NCBI GenBank assembly: GCA_022561755.1
Contig: JADFQN010000006.1
Coordinates: 1-47,587, forward strand
Length of the DNA stretch: 47,587 nucleotides
Source: Bacteroidota bacterium
Lineage (GTDB): Bacteria > Bacteroidota > Rhodothermia > Rhodothermales > Rubricoccaceae
Reading direction: 5' to 3'
Shown: in pieces, positions 8,081 through 17,553 of the stretch
How positions within the stretch are numbered: the first letter of the stretch is position 1
How the letters are laid out: the number at the start of each line of letters is the position of its first letter
Made by a program: the position numbers and the translations under genes
Notes under the pieces: model-generated
What the model was told of the DNA's origin: nothing
The model's database searches: none
The model's input: only the letters and a program-made list of their open reading frames with translations

Positions 8081-8989
8081 ATGAAAGAGCGTGTGCCGCT
8101 TCGTGTTTGGTTGGTGCTCACGACCGGCTTGGCTGTGCTTGGCACCTCGGCCATCCTGATTCGTTTCGCCTCGGATGCGCCTGGGTTGGCGGTGGCCGTG
8201 TGGCGCACCGTGTTCGCCGTCGTTCTTCTCGCTCCCGTCGGCATGCTGAAGGCGCGCAAGGAGATCCGTCTGCTGCCGCGCCGCGATGTGCTGCTGATCG
8301 GGCTGGCCGGAGTACTCCTGGGTTTGCACTTCATCGCATGGATCGAGTCGCTGTACCACACGAGCGTAGCAAGCGCATCGGTGTTGGTGACCACGAGTCC
8401 GCTGTTCATCGCCATACTTGGCTACCTCGTTCTGCGGGAGCGCCTTCGAACCCGAACCGTAGTTGCGATTCTTGCGGCGGTCGGCGGGGCTGCCCTTATC
8501 GGAATGGCCGAAACCCGCGCCGGCGTATTCCCAAATGCTTTATGGGGTAATGGCCTAGCGTTATCGGCAGCGCTGCTTTTTGCTGTCTACATCCTCATCG
8601 GGCGGGCGGTTCGCCGACGCACCGCGTTCCTGGCCTATCTGCTGCCTCTTTATCTGGTTGCAGCGCTAACGTGCCTTACCGTGGCGCTCGTGCGGGGGGT
8701 TCCACTTGCTCAGCCACCGTCCGTTCTCGGCCTCTGCCTGCTGATGGCGCTTGGCCCACAGCTCCTCGGCCACGGCGCATTCAACTACGCCGTACGCTAC
8801 CTCCCGGCCGCGCTGCTCGGGTTACTCTCTCTCACGGAGCCTATCGGCGCATCGCTGCTTGCGTTGGTGCTGTTCGGAGAGATTCCGACGGCTTCGGCGC
8901 TTGCTGGGATGTTCGTGGTGATGTGTGCGATTGCGTTCGTATTTGTACGAAAAGACTCTGCCAAGCAGGAAACTCGTTCACGTACTTAA
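8081..8989 (+). CDS. EamA/DMT family transporter
   Basis: A 302-residue membrane protein of the drug/metabolite transporter superfamily. Ten hydrophobic segments in two EamA halves are visible, beginning MKERVPLRVWLVLTTGLAVL and including HFIAWIESLYHTSVASASVL, typical of the fourth helix region. The second half has YAVRYLPAALLGLLSLTEPI, the EamA repeat signature, and the protein ends in a basic tail. The substrate cannot be inferred. TGAGGAAA about 8 bases upstream of the ATG may be a weak ribosome binding site and is formed partly by the end of element B1, so the element may supply the leader of this gene. Confidence 0.88.
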   Translation: MKERVPLRVWLVLTTGLAVLGTSAILIRFASDAPGLAVAVWRTVFAVVLLAPVGMLKARKEIRLLPRRDVLLIGLAGVLLGLHFIAWIESLYHTSVASASVLVTTSPLFIAILGYLVLRERLRTRTVVAILAAVGGAALIGMAETRAGVFPNALWGNGLALSAALLFAVYILIGRAVRRRTAFLAYLLPLYLVAALTCLTVALVRGVPLAQPPSVLGLCLLMALGPQLLGHGAFNYAVRYLPAALLGLLSLTEPIGASLLALVLFGEIPTASALAGMFVVMCAIAFVFVRKDSAKQETRSRT

Positions 8990-8991
8990 CG

Positions 8992-10041
8992 TCACGAATT
9001 AAATCGGTCATTGGGCAGGTCGCTAAAATGCCGCCGGCCTCTCAAGAAGTAGTCCAAGGCAATGGAGCGCCCATACTGTGGCATGGAGGAAGGTTCGACG
9101 TTGGCCGGCCGTTCCTCTGCATAATGCTCGAATAGCAAGCGGGCATCGCGATACGCGCGGCGGATGGCGAATGCCTCGGCCGGGCCACCTGCAACGAGAC
9201 CCCGGGCCTGTGCAAGCGTATCCAGCAGCTTCCGCGTGCGGAAAATACGCGGCCATTCCGACGCCGGCGTGTTCTTGTAGAGCATCAGCAGGCTGTTGCG
9301 GAAGTTGAGGTAGGTCTTCCGCGGATTACCCTGCGGCAGCGATGCTCCGCCGAGGTGATACACCGTGCTCTTCGGTTCCACGCGGATACGCCACCCTGCC
9401 CGCCAAAGCCTCCAGCACAAATCGATCTCCTCCATGTGCATCTCGAAGCGCTCGTCGAGACCGCCGGCGTCCTCGAACGCGGAACGCCGGATGAGCAGGC
9501 ACGCGCCCGTGGCCCAGCACACATCGCGGGCATCATCGTATTGCCCCTCGTCTTTCTCAAGCGTCGAAAACAGCCGCCCGCGCGCAAACGGATAGCCTAC
9601 GGCATCCAGAAAGCCGCCCGAGGCCCCGGCATACTCAAAGCTGGTTCGGTCCGTGTGTAAAAGGAGCTTGGGCTGGACCGCGGCAACATCTCCACTGGTC
9701 TCCAGCACGGCTACGAGCGGGGCGAGCCAATCCGCCGGCGCCTCCACATCGTTGTTGAGGAGGCACACGTACGGCGCGGCCGTCCGAGCCACGGCTGCGT
9801 TGTTGCCTTGGGCAAAGAGCCAGTTCTCAGGGTGCTGCACGACTCGGACTGCCGGATGCGCCTCGGCCAACCACTCAATTGTCCCATCTGTTGAGGCATT
9901 GTCGGCTACGACCACCTCAAAATTTGGGTAGTCCGTTGCCAGCACGGACGGCAAGAACCGTTCGAGCAGGCCCCGGCCGTTCCACGAAACAATGACAATC
10001 GAAACAGGAGGAAGAGGCACGGAGTCATCGCTGAGTTGCAA
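8992..10041 (-). CDS. Glycosyltransferase family 2 protein
   Basis: A 349-residue cytoplasmic GT-A fold glycosyltransferase. VSIVIVSWNGRGLLERFLPS begins the nucleotide-sugar fold; VVADNASTDGT and the acidic metal motif in LLNNDVEAP follow. The acceptor part has GACLLIRRSAFEDAGGLDE and EEIDLCWRLWRAGW, as in rhamnosyl-transferase-like WbbL proteins. A 100-residue C-terminal helical region with FRNSLLMLYKN is usual for that subgroup. It probably acts in cell-surface glycan synthesis; donor and acceptor are unknown. The first in-frame start is TTG at 10041; a GTG at 10020 is also possible. It converges with the transporter gene, with only 2 bp between them. Confidence 0.88.
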   Translation of the reverse strand: MQLSDDSVPLPPVSIVIVSWNGRGLLERFLPSVLATDYPNFEVVVADNASTDGTIEWLAEAHPAVRVVQHPENWLFAQGNNAAVARTAAPYVCLLNNDVEAPADWLAPLVAVLETSGDVAAVQPKLLLHTDRTSFEYAGASGGFLDAVGYPFARGRLFSTLEKDEGQYDDARDVCWATGACLLIRRSAFEDAGGLDERFEMHMEEIDLCWRLWRAGWRIRVEPKSTVYHLGGASLPQGNPRKTYLNFRNSLLMLYKNTPASEWPRIFRTRKLLDTLAQARGLVAGGPAEAFAIRRAYRDARLLFEHYAEERPANVEPSSMPQYGRSIALDYFLRGRRHFSDLPNDRFNS

Positions 10042-10079
10042 TCGGGCCGAAACTACACGCGCCGTGTGTGGAGAACTTT

Positions 10080-10119
10080 GGAGTCTGTCGGATTCAGGAT
10101 GATTCTACTGCAGCGGACG
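10080..10119. repeat. Partial MITE-like element (left end, family B)
   Basis: GGAGTCTGTCGG followed by TTCAGGATGATTCTACTGC matches the left 40 bases of element B1 with a few changes. No matching right end is found before recQ, so this is a truncated copy. The rest of 10042-10488 holds low-complexity CCTCTGTCC-type sequence around 10170 and two hairpins listed separately. Confidence 0.55.
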
Positions 10120-10271
10120 TAGACAGGAATTCCAAGCATCAAGCTCCAAATCAGAAATCCCATATCCGTCCTCAGTCCTCTGTCCTTTGTCCTCCTCACC
10201 CCAGGTTTGAATCTCCGCTCGCCTTACTGCAATCCCTTCACCCGGCACACTCCTTGGGAGGCAGAAAATGC

Positions 10272-10354
10272 GTCGGCGCGGCCCCATCAATTGCCCCCCA
10301 CCACGAGGGCCCGGGCCGCGCCGACTTTCCCACCGCCCCGCAAGGCTGCGGGGC
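10272..10354. other. Pair of strong inverted repeats upstream of recQ
   Basis: GTCGGCGCGGCCC (10272-10284) is perfectly complementary to GGGCCGCGCCGAC (10313-10325), a 13-bp stem around 28 nt. Directly after it, GCCCCGCA (10335-10342) pairs with TGCGGGGC (10347-10354) around AGGC. Both lie 135-220 bp upstream of the recQ start. They could be a double terminator, a protein-binding palindrome or part of a decayed repeat; the sequence does not decide. Confidence 0.6.
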
Positions 10355-10488
10355 TATGCATTTGGCGTCTCTTAGGAGAGATGCTTATGCTGCCGGTATA
10401 GACAGTTCAGATTGTCAGGTATAACCTCTGAGCGAAAATATTTTTCAGAAATGGCTGCCACGCACCTGATTTCTACGATTTTGTAGCC

Positions 10489-12486
10489 ATGGCAGAATTG
10501 GCCCATAGTCAGATCTCCAGCCGGGATGCGGCGCTCGGCGTGTTGGAGAAGCACTGGAGACACAGCAGTTTCCGGCCCGGACAGTGGGAGGCCATAGACG
10601 CGTTACTTAATGGAACGGATACGATGGCCGTGCTGCCAACTGGAGGCGGAAAGTCTTTGTTGTACCAGCTCCCTGCCGTATTGATGGACGGACTGACGCT
10701 GGTTATCTCTCCGCTGGTTGCGCTAATAGAAGACCAGGTGCAGTCGCTTCACAAGCGCGGAATACGAGCCGGGAGCATCACGTCTTCGCTTTCTGCACGC
10801 GAGATCGACCAGTGCTGGACGGATGCGGAGTTCGGCAAGTACGAACTGCTCTACGTGACGCCCGAACGGCTGCGAACAGACCTTTTTCTGGCTCGAGCTG
10901 AACGTCTCCCCGTAGCACTTCTGGCTGTGGATGAGGCTCATTGCATCTCGGAGTGGGGGCACGATTTCCGTCCGGCGTACCGGCAGATCGCCGAGATTCG
11001 GCCGCTGCTAACAAGTGCGGAAGGCCAGCCGGCGCCCGTGCTTGCGGTAACGGCTACTGCTACGCCCGCTGTCCGCAGCGACATCGTGGAACAGCTTGCT
11101 CTGCATGAGCCGTGCGTAGTCGTGCGAGGCTTCGACCGACCGAACCTCATCTGGAGCGTACTGCGCGAAGACGACAAGCGCGGCAAGCTGATCGAGATCG
11201 CGAACGTAGTGCCCGGCAGCGGCCTGGTGTATGCCGGGACGAGGAAGCGAGCCGAGCTCTGGGCCAAGGCGCTGCGAGAGGAGGGGATTCCCGCAGAGGC
11301 CTACCACGCGGGCTTGGATGCCGAGACTCGCTCCGGTGTGCAACAAAGGTGGCTGGATGGCACCACGCGGTACATAGCAACCACCAGCGCATTCGGAATG
11401 GGCATCGACAAATCGGACGTGCGCGTGGTCGCCCACGTGGCGCTTCCGCCAACACTCGAATCGTACTACCAGGAGGCGGGTAGAGCCGGGCGCGATGGCG
11501 AGCGGGCGCACGCCGTGCTACTCGTCACCAAAGGCGACGACGGCCTGCCGCGTGCCTTCGCCGAGGAAGGCCACCCGGACGCCAAAGCCGTGCAGGCGGT
11601 TTATGCGGCCGTAGGGAATGTTGGCCAGATTGCCGTCGGTAGCGAGCCCGATGGCCCTGTTTCTGTGGATGTCGGAGCGGTTGGTCGCGTTGCGGGCGTC
11701 ACGCCCATGACCGTGCATGCCGCCGTGCAGCGGTTGGCTACAGATGGAGTTTGGCAGGTGGCTCCGTCGCGGCCGAATCGGGCACTCGTGCGGATAAAGG
11801 GTACTTCGGACGTACTCCGTACGTACTCCTCGCGCTTGGCCAAGGAAGGCAAGGCGCTCGGTGCATTTGTTGATGTGGTGCGGCGCGTCCTACCTCCGGA
11901 AGCCTACGCGGGCTGGGCAGATGTCGATTTGAGCTACCTGGCTAAAAGGGCGGGCATGAAGGCCGGCCGCGTGTTGGATGGCCTCCTGTTCCTGACCGAA
12001 CACGACCTGCTTGAGGTGTTGCCACCCGCCTCAGGCCTACGCGTGGTGTTCAACGGCCCACGAACGGAGCGGGTCGTTCTCGATGCCAGGGCTCTTGGCC
12101 GATCGCGGCGTAGAGCGTTAGCACAACTCGACGATGTGATCCGCTACAGTCGGTTGCTCACGTGCAGGCGGCAGTTCCTGCTGGCTTATTTCGGCGAGCG
12201 TTCTGCGCCGCGTTGCGGAACCTGCGACGTGTGCCTTGGCCGCCACCGGCCGCTTGTTGTGACGCCGGAAGATGAAAGCCTCCTCCGCCGCATCCTCGAC
12301 CACGTATCAGACGGGGATGGCCGCGAAGTCTGGCTTGCGAAGGAAAACCTCTCGGCCAATCGTAGAGATGGACTGGGGGACTGGCTCATTCACGAAGGAT
12401 ACATCGAAGTTGTGGATCCGCTGACCGATGCCCTTGTGCTCACGCCGAAGGCTGTGCGGCTGCACGAGAAGGCGCCACTTGCCTAG
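10489..12486 (+). CDS. recQ: RecQ family ATP-dependent DNA helicase
   Basis: A 665-residue 3'-5' superfamily 2 helicase for recombination and fork repair. Walker A is PTGGGKS at residues 50-56. The DEAH box is at 148-151 within VDEAHCISEWGHDFRP, the RecQ-specific motif, and the second lobe has TSAFGMGIDKSDVR and EAGRAGRD. The zinc-binding RQC part is seen as TCRRQFLLAYFGE and CGTCDVC. The C-terminus lacks an obvious HRDC domain and is instead a winged-helix-like region of about 60 residues. ATG at 10489 gives the usual short N-terminus. The TAG stop lies in CCTAGGAGGCTG, the same bases as the ends of the inverted-repeat elements. Confidence 0.93.
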   Translation: MAELAHSQISSRDAALGVLEKHWRHSSFRPGQWEAIDALLNGTDTMAVLPTGGGKSLLYQLPAVLMDGLTLVISPLVALIEDQVQSLHKRGIRAGSITSSLSAREIDQCWTDAEFGKYELLYVTPERLRTDLFLARAERLPVALLAVDEAHCISEWGHDFRPAYRQIAEIRPLLTSAEGQPAPVLAVTATATPAVRSDIVEQLALHEPCVVVRGFDRPNLIWSVLREDDKRGKLIEIANVVPGSGLVYAGTRKRAELWAKALREEGIPAEAYHAGLDAETRSGVQQRWLDGTTRYIATTSAFGMGIDKSDVRVVAHVALPPTLESYYQEAGRAGRDGERAHAVLLVTKGDDGLPRAFAEEGHPDAKAVQAVYAAVGNVGQIAVGSEPDGPVSVDVGAVGRVAGVTPMTVHAAVQRLATDGVWQVAPSRPNRALVRIKGTSDVLRTYSSRLAKEGKALGAFVDVVRRVLPPEAYAGWADVDLSYLAKRAGMKAGRVLDGLLFLTEHDLLEVLPPASGLRVVFNGPRTERVVLDARALGRSRRRALAQLDDVIRYSRLLTCRRQFLLAYFGERSAPRCGTCDVCLGRHRPLVVTPEDESLLRRILDHVSDGDGREVWLAKENLSANRRDGLGDWLIHEGYIEVVDPLTDALVLTPKAVRLHEKAPLA

Positions 12487-12534
12487 GAGGCTGGGGGAAA
12501 GGAGGTCGCGCGCTGGACGCGACGGCAAACAAAA

Positions 12535-12562
12535 AGGGCGTGAGAGAAACCTCCCACGCCCT
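12535..12562 (-). terminator. Intrinsic terminator between recQ and the anchor-B gene
   Basis: AGGGCGTGAGAG (12535-12546) pairs with CTCCCACGCCCT (12551-12562) with one mismatch around AAAC. On the minus strand it is followed by TTTTTGTTTGCC, a good T-run, so it mainly ends the minus-strand anchor-B gene. It may also serve recQ from the other side. Confidence 0.8.
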
Positions 12563-12588
12563 CTGCAAACCGGGTGTTGCGCGCAACT

Positions 12589-14334
12589 CTATTGTGAGAG
12601 CCGCACCGACTCGCTGAAACTATCGCCCGTAACCTGGAGCGTGTAGCTGCCGGATTCGAGGCCCGGACCGGCTACTTCAAACGTACGCGTCTGGTTGGCC
12701 TCCAAAGTGTCATTGAAGATTGTTTTGACGAGATTGCCGTCGGCATCCATCAAATCCATGTGAACGTTCTGACTTTCGGCCACCGTGAGTGCAACACGAA
12801 CCGTTTCGGTTTCGGCATCGGTAAAGACGTCCGAGAGGCGGTACACGCTCGGCGGCTCTACTTCTACAGAAACAACGTCGCTGATGCGGATCGTTCCACC
12901 GACATACTGGATCAGGCGAAACTCGTGGGTACCGGGCGACAGGGCGGGCACATCAACCCGGTATGGGCCGTTGGCGCCGATCTGGCCGACGGTCAAGAAC
13001 CCGCCGTCCTCGTGGCGCGCCTGAAGCGTAAACGAGGCAGAGGCGGAACCTGCCGGCGACCAGGTAACGGTAGCAGCGCCGTCGCTCTCGATTGCGTTGA
13101 GCGAGGCCAGCGTCATCATCTCCGAGCTGCTCGTACGAACGACGAAGAGGCCGCCTTCCATACCGCTGATGACAATAGTGCCGCTAGCGAAGAACGGATA
13201 GACGCTCCACGAGCCGTTGAACTGTGCAGCGTCCGTTTCCGGGTAAACGTCGAACGCGGCCGTGTTCGTCAGCACGCCGTCTGCAATGCGGCTTATGTCG
13301 AGCACGCGGAGGCCAGACGTGTAATTGGCCTGGTACAAGGTGTTGCCGACGACGTACATGTTGTGGTCGGCCGACGTGTTTTCTGAGTTGTGGATGCCGA
13401 TGAGCTCGGGTGCGCTCAGGTCCGCGAGGTCAAAGATCATCGTGCGTGTGTTGGTTACGAAGCCCTGGATCTCGTCCAGTTCGTCATCCGATAAGAAATA
13501 CCGATGGTCTTCAGTAAGCCAGCCCTGGTGGGTATAACCCGGCGTTGGGTATTCGCCCTTGCCAAGCATTACAGGGTTGGCCTTGTCGGTCATGTCCACC
13601 ACCGTGATCGTGTCTTCGTTCGAGTTCACGCAGATCTCGTGGCCCGTGTAGTCCGAATCGGGGCCGTGGTACGTCACACACTGGGCGTCGTGCGTGTAGC
13701 CGTCCTCGTCGAAGCAGCCTTCAAATATGGGGTTCAACGGATCTTGCACGTTGATTGTGTAGAGGCCACCGGCGCATTCATCGGTGCCAACTGCGTAGGC
13801 GTAGCCCGAGTCTTCGTTCATCACTATGTTGTGCACACCGCCCAGAGGTTGGTCTTCAGTGCCGGTGTACGTCAGGTCGGGCTCAATAACGCGCTCGGGG
13901 TCTTCCGAGAGGCCGCGCAGTTGCGTCAGGTCGTAGACCTGCATGCCGTGGCTTGGGGCCTCAGAGACAATGAAGACGTGGTTGTCGTACACCTTTATGT
14001 CGCGCCACACCGAGGGCTCCGTGGAGGTCGGGATTTTGCCCAGGATAATGGGGTTGGCCGGATCGGTGACGTCAACCATGCCGGCGCCGTCGCGGAGCCC
14101 AATGATGGCGTACTCCTTGCCGGATTGAGGGTCGGTCCATCCCCAGATATCGTTGGCGGACGTGGAGCCGAAGTCGGCGTTCGGCACGTGGGCGTAGAGG
14201 TCCAGGTCGGTGCATGGGTACTCGCCGGCCATCCCGTCCGTACAGGGGATGGGCTGGCCGAAAGCCCCGGGGGCGGAAAGCGTAAGAAGCGCACCGGCCA
14301 AAGTCAGCTGGACGAAGCAGGAGAGGCGTCGCAT
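12589..14334 (-). CDS. Choice-of-anchor B family beta-propeller protein (paralogue 1)
   Basis: A 581-residue secreted protein. A signal peptide (about residues 1-26, ending GAFGQ) precedes the family start CTDGMAGEYPCTDLDLYAHV and the diagnostic NDIWGWTDPQSGKEYAIIGL. LVIVD-like repeats follow, for example GAGMVDVTDPANPIILGKIP and HGMQVYDLTQLRG, giving a beta-propeller to about residue 420. The last 160 residues are two beta-sandwich modules ending SGSYTLQVTGDSFSESVRLS. That end resembles a type IX sorting domain, but it lacks the YPNPF motif of its two neighbours. ATG at 14334 is chosen over TTG at 14346 because GAGGA lies five bases upstream. First of three tandem paralogues; function unknown. 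Confidence 0.88.
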   Translation of the reverse strand: MRRLSCFVQLTLAGALLTLSAPGAFGQPIPCTDGMAGEYPCTDLDLYAHVPNADFGSTSANDIWGWTDPQSGKEYAIIGLRDGAGMVDVTDPANPIILGKIPTSTEPSVWRDIKVYDNHVFIVSEAPSHGMQVYDLTQLRGLSEDPERVIEPDLTYTGTEDQPLGGVHNIVMNEDSGYAYAVGTDECAGGLYTINVQDPLNPIFEGCFDEDGYTHDAQCVTYHGPDSDYTGHEICVNSNEDTITVVDMTDKANPVMLGKGEYPTPGYTHQGWLTEDHRYFLSDDELDEIQGFVTNTRTMIFDLADLSAPELIGIHNSENTSADHNMYVVGNTLYQANYTSGLRVLDISRIADGVLTNTAAFDVYPETDAAQFNGSWSVYPFFASGTIVISGMEGGLFVVRTSSSEMMTLASLNAIESDGAATVTWSPAGSASASFTLQARHEDGGFLTVGQIGANGPYRVDVPALSPGTHEFRLIQYVGGTIRISDVVSVEVEPPSVYRLSDVFTDAETETVRVALTVAESQNVHMDLMDADGNLVKTIFNDTLEANQTRTFEVAGPGLESGSYTLQVTGDSFSESVRLSQ

Positions 14335-14537
14335 GTAGGTCCTCAAAATGTTCGGGTGATGGGGAGGGAAAATCAGGGCGTGTTAACAGTTAGCGAGTTG
14401 AGGTGAGTTCGAGGTCGGTCTGAGGCCGATTCTAGGCGCGTTGCAAGTGCGATGCCGAAGCATCGGACGAGGAACGCAACGCCGAAGCGGTCCAGAACGG
14501 CCCGAAAACATTCGACATGATTGACTGTTAGCACGCT

Positions 14538-16037
14538 CTAGTGTACGAGGGAAACGCGCCGGGTTGCGGTAAAGTGTTCGCCACGAACACGCACGAGATA
14601 CAGACCCGATGGGAGAGAGGCTGCCGTCAGGGTCAGAAGGAACGGCGCGCCGGCGCGAACGACGCCGTCGTGCAAGAGTGCAACACGGCGGCCGGTGATG
14701 TCCAGCATTTCAGCCTGCACGTGCTGGGTTTTCGCAAGGGTTAGAGTTAGGCGGGTATCGGAGGCAAACGGGTTCGGGTACGCTGAACTCAACACGTATC
14801 CGTCTTCCCCGGGCGCTTCTACGATCTCGTTGCTCGTCCCAATCGGGAAGGTGGGGGTCAGCACGAAAAGCCCGAAATCCCGATCATTAACGATGATGTT
14901 GCCGCTCTCGAAGTACGGATAGTTGCTCCACTGGCCGTTGTACAAGTAATTATCACTGGTCGGGTACGTATCGAAGAAGGCCACTTCGGTCATCGTTCCG
15001 CTGTCAATCTCCTCGATGTCAACAATCCGAAGGCCGCTTTCGTAGTTGCTCATAAAGGCGTAGTGCCCGCGGATGAAAAGGTTGTGGTCCGTGGTCTCAA
15101 TCGGCCCGTAGTAATAAAAGTCGAGTTCCGGGTTTTCCAGGTCGCTCATGTCGAAGACCATCGTGCGGGTCGTTGCCGATGCGCCGTCGTCGATCTCGTC
15201 GCCCAGGAGGAAATAGCGGTGGTCTTCCGTGAACCATCCCTGGTGCGCGTAAGTCGCATCCGCGTACGTACCTATGCCAACCATCGCAGGATTGGCCTTG
15301 TCGGTGACATCCACAACAACGATGTGGCTGGAGGAGTCGAGCGTGCCTTGGGCGCCTACACAGATTTCGCGCCCAACGTAGTCGGTATCAGGGCCGATGT
15401 ACGTCACGCATTGGGCATCGTGCGTAGAGCCATCCGCGCCGAAGCATCCGGCAAATACTGGGCTTGTTGGGTTTTGGATGTTGACCATGTGGAGTCCACC
15501 GCTGCAGTCGCTGCTTCCCACGAGGTAGGCAAATCCGCTGTCTTCATTGATGACGACGTTGTGCGCGCTTCCAACGCCTGAATAGATAGCATCAGCCGTG
15601 AACGTTTCAGGCGGACTGGTCACGCTTCGGAGTCGCGTCAGGTCGAATATCTGCATACCATGGCTGCCTGCAAAATCCGCGACGATAAACGCAAAATTTT
15701 GATAGACCTTAACATCACGCCAGATGGTTGCGTCGGTTTCGGTAGGGAGGAAGCCGAGATACTCCGGCGAGTCCGGAATCGTGACGTCTACAAAGGCTAC
15801 ACCCTCCTGGTACGCTGCAAGGGCGTATTCACTGCCATCCTGCGGATCCGTCCATCCCCATATATCGGCGCCGCGGGTAGAGCCAAACGTCGAGAGCGGA
15901 AGGTTGGATGCGAGGTTGATCTCGTTGCACGGGAAGCTCCCCGCCATCCCACCTACACAGTTGATAACAGATTGTGAGAATACCGGTGGGGCGCAAAGCG
16001 CTGCCAGAATTGATAAAAAAAGAAGTTTGCTGAACAT
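14538..16037 (-). CDS. Choice-of-anchor B family protein with type IX sorting tail (paralogue 2)
   Basis: A 499-residue secreted propeller protein. The signal peptide is MFSKLLFLSILAALCAPPVF, followed by CVGGMAGSFPCNEINLASNL and ADIWGWTDPQDGSEYALAAY. The propeller repeats parallel those of paralogue 1 (EGVAFVDVTIPDSPEYLGFL, HGMQIFDLTRLRS). The C-terminal 85 residues are a type IX secretion sorting domain: SSAYPNPFASDTRLTLTLAK, then a beta strand with MLDITGRRV and a final PSGLYLVRVRGEHF. Its tail is nearly the same as that of paralogue 3. The 203 bp between its stop and paralogue 1 suggest its own transcript. Likely surface-exposed; ligand unknown. Confidence 0.9.
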   Translation of the reverse strand: MFSKLLFLSILAALCAPPVFSQSVINCVGGMAGSFPCNEINLASNLPLSTFGSTRGADIWGWTDPQDGSEYALAAYQEGVAFVDVTIPDSPEYLGFLPTETDATIWRDVKVYQNFAFIVADFAGSHGMQIFDLTRLRSVTSPPETFTADAIYSGVGSAHNVVINEDSGFAYLVGSSDCSGGLHMVNIQNPTSPVFAGCFGADGSTHDAQCVTYIGPDTDYVGREICVGAQGTLDSSSHIVVVDVTDKANPAMVGIGTYADATYAHQGWFTEDHRYFLLGDEIDDGASATTRTMVFDMSDLENPELDFYYYGPIETTDHNLFIRGHYAFMSNYESGLRIVDIEEIDSGTMTEVAFFDTYPTSDNYLYNGQWSNYPYFESGNIIVNDRDFGLFVLTPTFPIGTSNEIVEAPGEDGYVLSSAYPNPFASDTRLTLTLAKTQHVQAEMLDITGRRVALLHDGVVRAGAPFLLTLTAASLPSGLYLVRVRGEHFTATRRVSLVH

Positions 16038-16050
16038 CGCAGAAAGGTGG

Positions 16051-17553
16051 TTAGCGCACCAGCGAGATGCGGCGCGTGGTCGAGAAGTCCTCGCCGCTCA
16101 CGCGGACGAGGTAGAGGCCTGATGGGAGGCCGGCGCCGTCAATCTTCAGCGTCGTAGATGCGCCCGGCGTTACCGTGCCGTCGTATACGGTTGCCACACG
16201 GCGGCCTGTGATGTCGAGCACTACTACGGTCACGTGCTGAGCACGGGCAACCGACAGCGTGAGCCGTGTGTCGTCACCGAACGGGTTCGGATACGCAGAC
16301 GAGAGGGCATAGCCGTCCTCGCCGGGTGTTTCAACCGGTGCCGTCGCGTCCGTGGTGATCGGGAAGGTGGTCGTCAGGATGAACAGGCCATTATTCTGGT
16401 CCGTCGCGATGATGGTACCGCTTGGGAAGAATGGGTAATTGCTCCACTGGCCATCAAAGTTGTAGTCGTCGTTTGTCGGAAAGGTGTCAAAAAAGCCAAC
16501 CTCGCTCAAAACGCCGCTTTCAATATTTGTGAGGTCAACGACACGGAGACCACCGGAATAGTTGCTGAGAAAGGCGAAATGGCCGCGGACGTACAAATTG
16601 TGATCACGTGTGTCCTCAGGGCCGAAGTAAAAGAAATCGAAGGAGGGATTGTCGAGATCCTCCAGATCTATAATGATCGTGCGCGTCGTCGGCGAGGCCG
16701 GATGATCCAACTCGTCGTCGACGAGAAAAAATCGTTGATCCTCGGTAAACCAACCCTGATGTGTATAGCCGGGGTTCGGATAGAGGCCCTGCGAGACCAT
16801 TACAGGGTTTGCTTTATTAGTTACATCAATAATGGTGATGGTGTCCGTGTTTGATGCAACGCAGATTTCACTTCCGCTGTAATCGGCATCCGAACCTGTG
16901 TAGGTCACGCATTGTACATCGTGGGTGTATCCATCGCCGGAGAAGCAGCCCGCGAACGTCGGGCTGGTCGGGATCTGAATATTGACTATGTGCAGGCCGC
17001 CGGCACAATCGCCAGAACCGACGATGTACGCAAATCCTGAATCTTCGTTTATGGCGATGTTATGGGAACCGTTCGGCCTGTTGCCGGAAACGCCGTTGTA
17101 GTTGGCATCCGCTGTGAACGTTTGAGGAGGATTGGTGACAGAGCGTAATCTTGTCAGGTCGAATACCTGCATCCCATGGTCTCCGGCATTGTCCGCGACT
17201 ACAAAGGCGTGGTTTTCGTAGACCTTGATGTCGCGCCACAGCGAAGACCCGGTCGCGCTCGGCATCTTGCCGAGGAATACCGGGACGTCGGGATCCGAGA
17301 TATCTACGAAGGCGGTTCCGTCGCTGAGGCCTACGAGAGCATATTCATTTCCGTTCATGGGGTCGGTCCATCCCCAGATGTCGTTGGCATAGGTCGCATT
17401 CATCGCGCTCAACGACATGTTTTGGTAAAGGTTAATACTATCGCACGCATAGCCGTCGGCTGATCCGTTCTCGCATGCGGTAAAGTCTTGGGAATAAGCA
17501 AACGGAGTGGCCAGCAGAACGAGAACGAAGAAGAGGCCGAAGTAACGAGACAT
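16051..17553 (-). CDS. Choice-of-anchor B family protein with type IX sorting tail (paralogue 3)
   Basis: A 500-residue paralogue of the two preceding genes. The signal peptide is MSRYFGLFFVLVLLATPFAY, cleaved before SQDFTACENG. NDIWGWTDPMNGNEYALVGL is the family signature; the propeller includes TAFVDISDPDVPVFLGKMPS and DHNLYVRGHFAFLSNYSGGL. The sorting tail has SSAYPNPFGDDTRLTLSVAR and ends TTRRISLVR. It stops 13 bp before paralogue 2 starts, so those two are probably one transcript. The ATG at 17553 is chosen because the signal peptide begins there; an open frame extends 40 codons upstream without family similarity. Confidence 0.9.
   Translation of the reverse strand: MSRYFGLFFVLVLLATPFAYSQDFTACENGSADGYACDSINLYQNMSLSAMNATYANDIWGWTDPMNGNEYALVGLSDGTAFVDISDPDVPVFLGKMPSATGSSLWRDIKVYENHAFVVADNAGDHGMQVFDLTRLRSVTNPPQTFTADANYNGVSGNRPNGSHNIAINEDSGFAYIVGSGDCAGGLHIVNIQIPTSPTFAGCFSGDGYTHDVQCVTYTGSDADYSGSEICVASNTDTITIIDVTNKANPVMVSQGLYPNPGYTHQGWFTEDQRFFLVDDELDHPASPTTRTIIIDLEDLDNPSFDFFYFGPEDTRDHNLYVRGHFAFLSNYSGGLRVVDLTNIESGVLSEVGFFDTFPTNDDYNFDGQWSNYPFFPSGTIIATDQNNGLFILTTTFPITTDATAPVETPGEDGYALSSAYPNPFGDDTRLTLSVARAQHVTVVVLDITGRRVATVYDGTVTPGASTTLKIDGAGLPSGLYLVRVSGEDFSTTRRISLVR

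Noticed and set aside
13504-14406. A 300-residue plus-strand open frame opposite the first anchor-B gene
   Set aside because: It is antisense to a well-supported propeller gene, has odd composition (Val/Arg/His-rich) and no recognisable domain.
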